The position numbers and the translations under genes are program-made. Positions 23,853 through 24,956 of a stretch of DNA of 24,956 nt are shown in pieces. The notes below the pieces were generated by a model. That model saw nothing but the letters and a program-made list of their open reading frames with translations. It had not been told where the DNA came from and made no database searches. This stretch comes from Erythrobacter donghaensis (lineage in GTDB: Bacteria; Pseudomonadota; Alphaproteobacteria; Sphingomonadales; Sphingomonadaceae), in NCBI RefSeq assembly GCF_001557325.1, contig NZ_LSJS01000077.1, positions 1 through 24,956 on the forward strand, written 5' to 3'. The stretch's first letter is position 1. Every line of letters starts with the position of its first letter.

Positions 23853-23867
23853 GTCGGTGATGAAAAT

Positions 23868-23955
23868 GGGGCACCGTGTCCCGGTGATCAGGGCATCCTG
23901 CCCCGTCATATGGGGCAAATTGGCCGGGTTGACGGGGCGTTATGCCCTGCAATTG
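23868..23955. repeat. Four 22-bp iterons, each holding a palindrome GGGCA-N3-TGCCC
   Basis: Starts at 23868, 23890, 23912 and 23934, exactly 22 bp apart. Conserved in at least three of four copies: GGGGCA at positions 1-6. Conserved in all four: GGG at 2-4, C at 5, TG at 10-11, CC at 13-14 and G at 16. Within each copy positions 2-14 form a 13-bp dyad: perfect at 23891-23903, one mismatch in each of the other three. The array lies between traA (starting at 23722) and the divergent gene at 24065. The geometry (dyads two turns apart on about one face of the helix) is that of cooperative repressor or relaxosome-protein binding. Confidence 0.75.
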
Positions 23956-24039
23956 CGGACAGGCTTCATTCGCGGTAGATTCGCGGCGCAAGACTCGTCA
24001 GATATTAACCATTGCCTGTTCATAATCCCGGCAAGGCAA
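23953..24039 (+). promoter_or_regulatory. Probable promoter/operator region of the divergent gene
   Basis: TTGCGG (23953-23958), 17 bases, TAGATT (23976-23981) is a weak sigma70-like pair. It is covered by a direct repeat ATTCGCGG at 23968-23975 and 23979-23986 (11 bp apart). Further on, TTGCCT (24012-24017) and AGGCAA (24034-24039) form an inverted repeat flanking CATAAT (24021-24026), a second -10 candidate. The repeats suggest tight control; which promoter is used is open. Confidence 0.35.
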
Positions 24040-24064
24040 CCGACCATCGATCGGGCTCTAATGG

Positions 24065-24532
24065 ATGAGGGCAGTTCAGGACGTGGGCACTATGGGCGCT
24101 GACTCACGAGACTTTACACTGGATATCTCCGAACGCTTCTTTCATCTCACGACTGAGAGCCTTCGCCTTCATTCTAATAGTACTAAGTGCTATCAGACGC
24201 TCGAAAATCTCGTGAACAGCCGCGTTCCAGGAATAGAAAAGATAGATGATGAGGATGCGGAGAACCTAAAGCGCCATCTGGTGGCTGTCCCTACAGGCGG
24301 AAGCATTCAGATCCATTTAGAGATTACGGAGACGAGTGCCAAAAATCTTGAGAGAATAAAAGAATTGCTCGAAACAAGACTCGAAACCAACATTTCTGTT
24401 GGGGACGCTCTTTCTGCCCTTTTATTCAACTATATAGTCGAGCAGCGGGCAGCTCGCGTGATTTCCAAGCTCCAGTTGGACGAGTTCGATCAACCTCGCG
24501 AGACCGGCCCATTCAAGGGGTCCCGGCACTAA
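24065..24532 (+). CDS. Probable ribbon-helix-helix DNA-binding protein, divergent from the tra operon
   Basis: A 155-residue protein (146 if it starts at the ATG at 24092, which has AGGA about 11 bases upstream). I do not recognise it as a named family. The C-terminal half looks like a ribbon-helix-helix fold: strand SIQIHLEIT (about residues 80-88), helix SAKNLERIKELLETRLE (91-107), turn NISV, helix GDALSALLFNYIVEQ (113-127), then a basic RAARVISK. The N-terminal half is helical and hydrophilic. Such proteins bind palindromic or tandem sites, and four palindromes lie just upstream. Position next to traA recalls TraY/TraM-type relaxosome proteins or a tra repressor. Base composition is visibly lower in G+C than the tra genes. 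The RHH call is inferred from pattern only. Confidence 0.6.
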   Translation: MRAVQDVGTMGADSRDFTLDISERFFHLTTESLRLHSNSTKCYQTLENLVNSRVPGIEKIDDEDAENLKRHLVAVPTGGSIQIHLEITETSAKNLERIKELLETRLETNISVGDALSALLFNYIVEQRAARVISKLQLDEFDQPRETGPFKGSRH

Positions 24533-24544
24533 CAAGCGCGGTCA

Positions 24545-24641
24545 CCAATGCGTTAGCCTTTCGGTTCGGACAAATCTGGTCGAAACCACGCTTGCATTGG
24601 CTTTTCTGCTATGATTGTCTTCCCCATCCGAACGGCATTGG
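24545..24641. repeat. Inverted and direct repeats between the RHH-like and HTH genes
   Basis: CCAATGC (24545-24551) pairs with GCATTGG at 24594-24600 and again at 24635-24641, the latter two 41 bp apart. TTTCG (24560-24564) pairs with CGAAA (24581-24585) inside the first dyad. GTTCGGA (24564-24570) is matched by TCCGAAC (24628-24634). The first hairpin could end the upstream transcript, or the set could be an operator around the HTH promoter. Confidence 0.4.
24607..24615 (+). promoter_or_regulatory. Extended -10 promoter candidate for the HTH gene
   Basis: TGC-TATGAT, a good match to the extended -10 (TGnTATAAT), which can work without a -35; none is evident here. It lies 36 bases before an ATG at 24651 and is flanked by the GCATTGG repeats. 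Confidence 0.4.
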
Positions 24642-24683
24642 GGGATCGATATGACATCTCTTGCCAAGTTAGGGGCGTAAGTT

Positions 24684-24956
24684 GTGGAGCTCGCCCAAGG
24701 CGACGAGCTGCAGAGGGACTATGTGCCTCTGATCCTGCGGGCGATGGCTTGCAAGAAAGCAACTCAACGCAAACTCGCCCACCTGACCGGTATCAGCAAA
24801 TCGAGGCTGGGCGTTTTGCTGCACAGCAAGCCCGAAAAACGCGTCACCATGACGCTTCCTGAATTTGAAACAATATTGCACGCGCTCGGCATGAATCTAG
24901 TGTGTCAATCGGCGTGCAAACGGGACCCCCTATCGGCGCGCAAAAGGGACCCCCTT
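24684..24956 (+). CDS. Small helix-turn-helix protein, 3' end disrupted by the IS21-like end
   Basis: The GTG at 24684 follows AGGGG (24671-24675) by 8 bases. The native part (72 codons to about 24899) reads ELQRDYVPLILRAMACKKAT, then a helix-turn-helix QRKLAHLTGISKSRLGVLL, HSKPEKRVTMTLPEFETILH and ALGMNL, the pattern of Cro/CI-type (XRE) regulators. The last codons to the window edge (VCQSACKRDPLSARKRDPL) are read from the IS end and are not part of the original gene. In the same frame, 11 codons upstream, is an ATG with GGGGG before it (24651) and a TAA at 24678, giving a 9-codon leader (MTSLAKLGA). Either the leader is real or a stop mutation has cut the first codons. Its target is unknown. 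Confidence 0.62.
   Translation, partial: MELAQGDELQRDYVPLILRAMACKKATQRKLAHLTGISKSRLGVLLHSKPEKRVTMTLPEFETILHALGMNLVCQSACKRDPLSARKRDPL
24901..24956 (+). mobile_element. IS21-like insertion sequence terminus (element extends off the right edge)
   Basis: Starts TGTGTCA and carries two 22-base units, ATCGGCGTGCAAACGGGACC plus CC (24908-24929) and ATCGGCGCGCAAAAGGGACC plus CC (24932-24953). They differ from each other at two positions and match the unit at the left window edge in 20 of 22 positions. TG tip with tandem inner repeats fits IS21-family ends. The left-edge end points the opposite way, as expected for the far end of a like-oriented copy. Confidence 0.65.

Noticed and set aside
23868..23955. 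CRISPR array or replication iterons as an explanation of the 22-bp repeats
   Set aside because: Repeats are contiguous with no spacers, so not CRISPR. No replication initiator gene is in the window, so replication iterons are unsupported; an operator or oriT role fits the neighbours better.
24611..24862. 83-codon frame starting MIVFPIRTALGDR
   Set aside because: It overlaps the HTH gene in another frame, its start lies inside the extended -10 sequence, and the translation is Arg/Ala-rich with no motif.
1..24956. tRNA or rRNA genes
   Set aside because: No cloverleaf with a T-loop GGTTCGA-type signature in proper context and no rRNA-like stretch was found.

Overview
The window looks like part of a conjugative plasmid or integrative conjugative element from a high-GC alphaproteobacterium. 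A sphingomonad (Sphingobium, Novosphingobium or Sphingomonas) is most likely, judging from codon use and from a tra gene order that mixes F-plasmid and IncC/SXT features. The host is an inference; no taxonomic marker gene is present.

Layout. Both edges carry the repeated terminal motif of an IS21-like insertion sequence (1-55 and 24901-24956). Each end cuts into a gene: a PIN-domain protein on the left loses its N-terminus, and a small helix-turn-helix protein on the right loses its C-terminus. From 56 to 4330 lies accessory cargo: the truncated PIN gene, an HU-type DNA-binding protein, a frameshifted thermonuclease-like remnant, a SoxR redox regulator, an AAA+ ATPase with a dyad over its start, and a one-helix membrane protein. 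From 23722 down to 4334, all on the minus strand, runs one compact F-type type IV secretion operon: traA, traL, traE, traK, traB, dsbC, traV, traC, a small membrane ORF, trbI, an S26 peptidase, traW, another small membrane ORF, traU, trbC, traN, a small ORF, traF, traH, traG. Most junctions overlap by 1 to 20 bases or have gaps under 30, so a single coupled transcript is likely.

How it works together. TraA is the prepilin and TraL/TraE/TraB/TraK/TraV build the envelope-spanning core. TraC powers assembly. TrbI, TraW, TraU, TrbC, TraF and TraH drive pilus extension and retraction. TraN and TraG stabilise mating pairs. DsbC (CGYC) and TraF (CGAC) are thioredoxin-fold proteins that probably fold the cysteine-rich TraN, TraU and TraH. 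No relaxase, coupling protein (TraD) or entry-exclusion gene is visible, so these must lie elsewhere if the element transfers itself.

Most striking signal. The 342 bp between traA and a divergent gene for a probable ribbon-helix-helix protein (24065-24532) holds four copies of a 13-bp palindrome, GGGCA-N3-TGCCC, whose starts are exactly 22 bp apart (23869, 23891, 23913, 23935). This looks like a cooperative operator array, or part of an origin-of-transfer complex, controlling the tra operon. Further dyads and direct repeats crowd the same region. The divergent gene and its flank look richer in A+T than the tra operon, which suggests a different origin.
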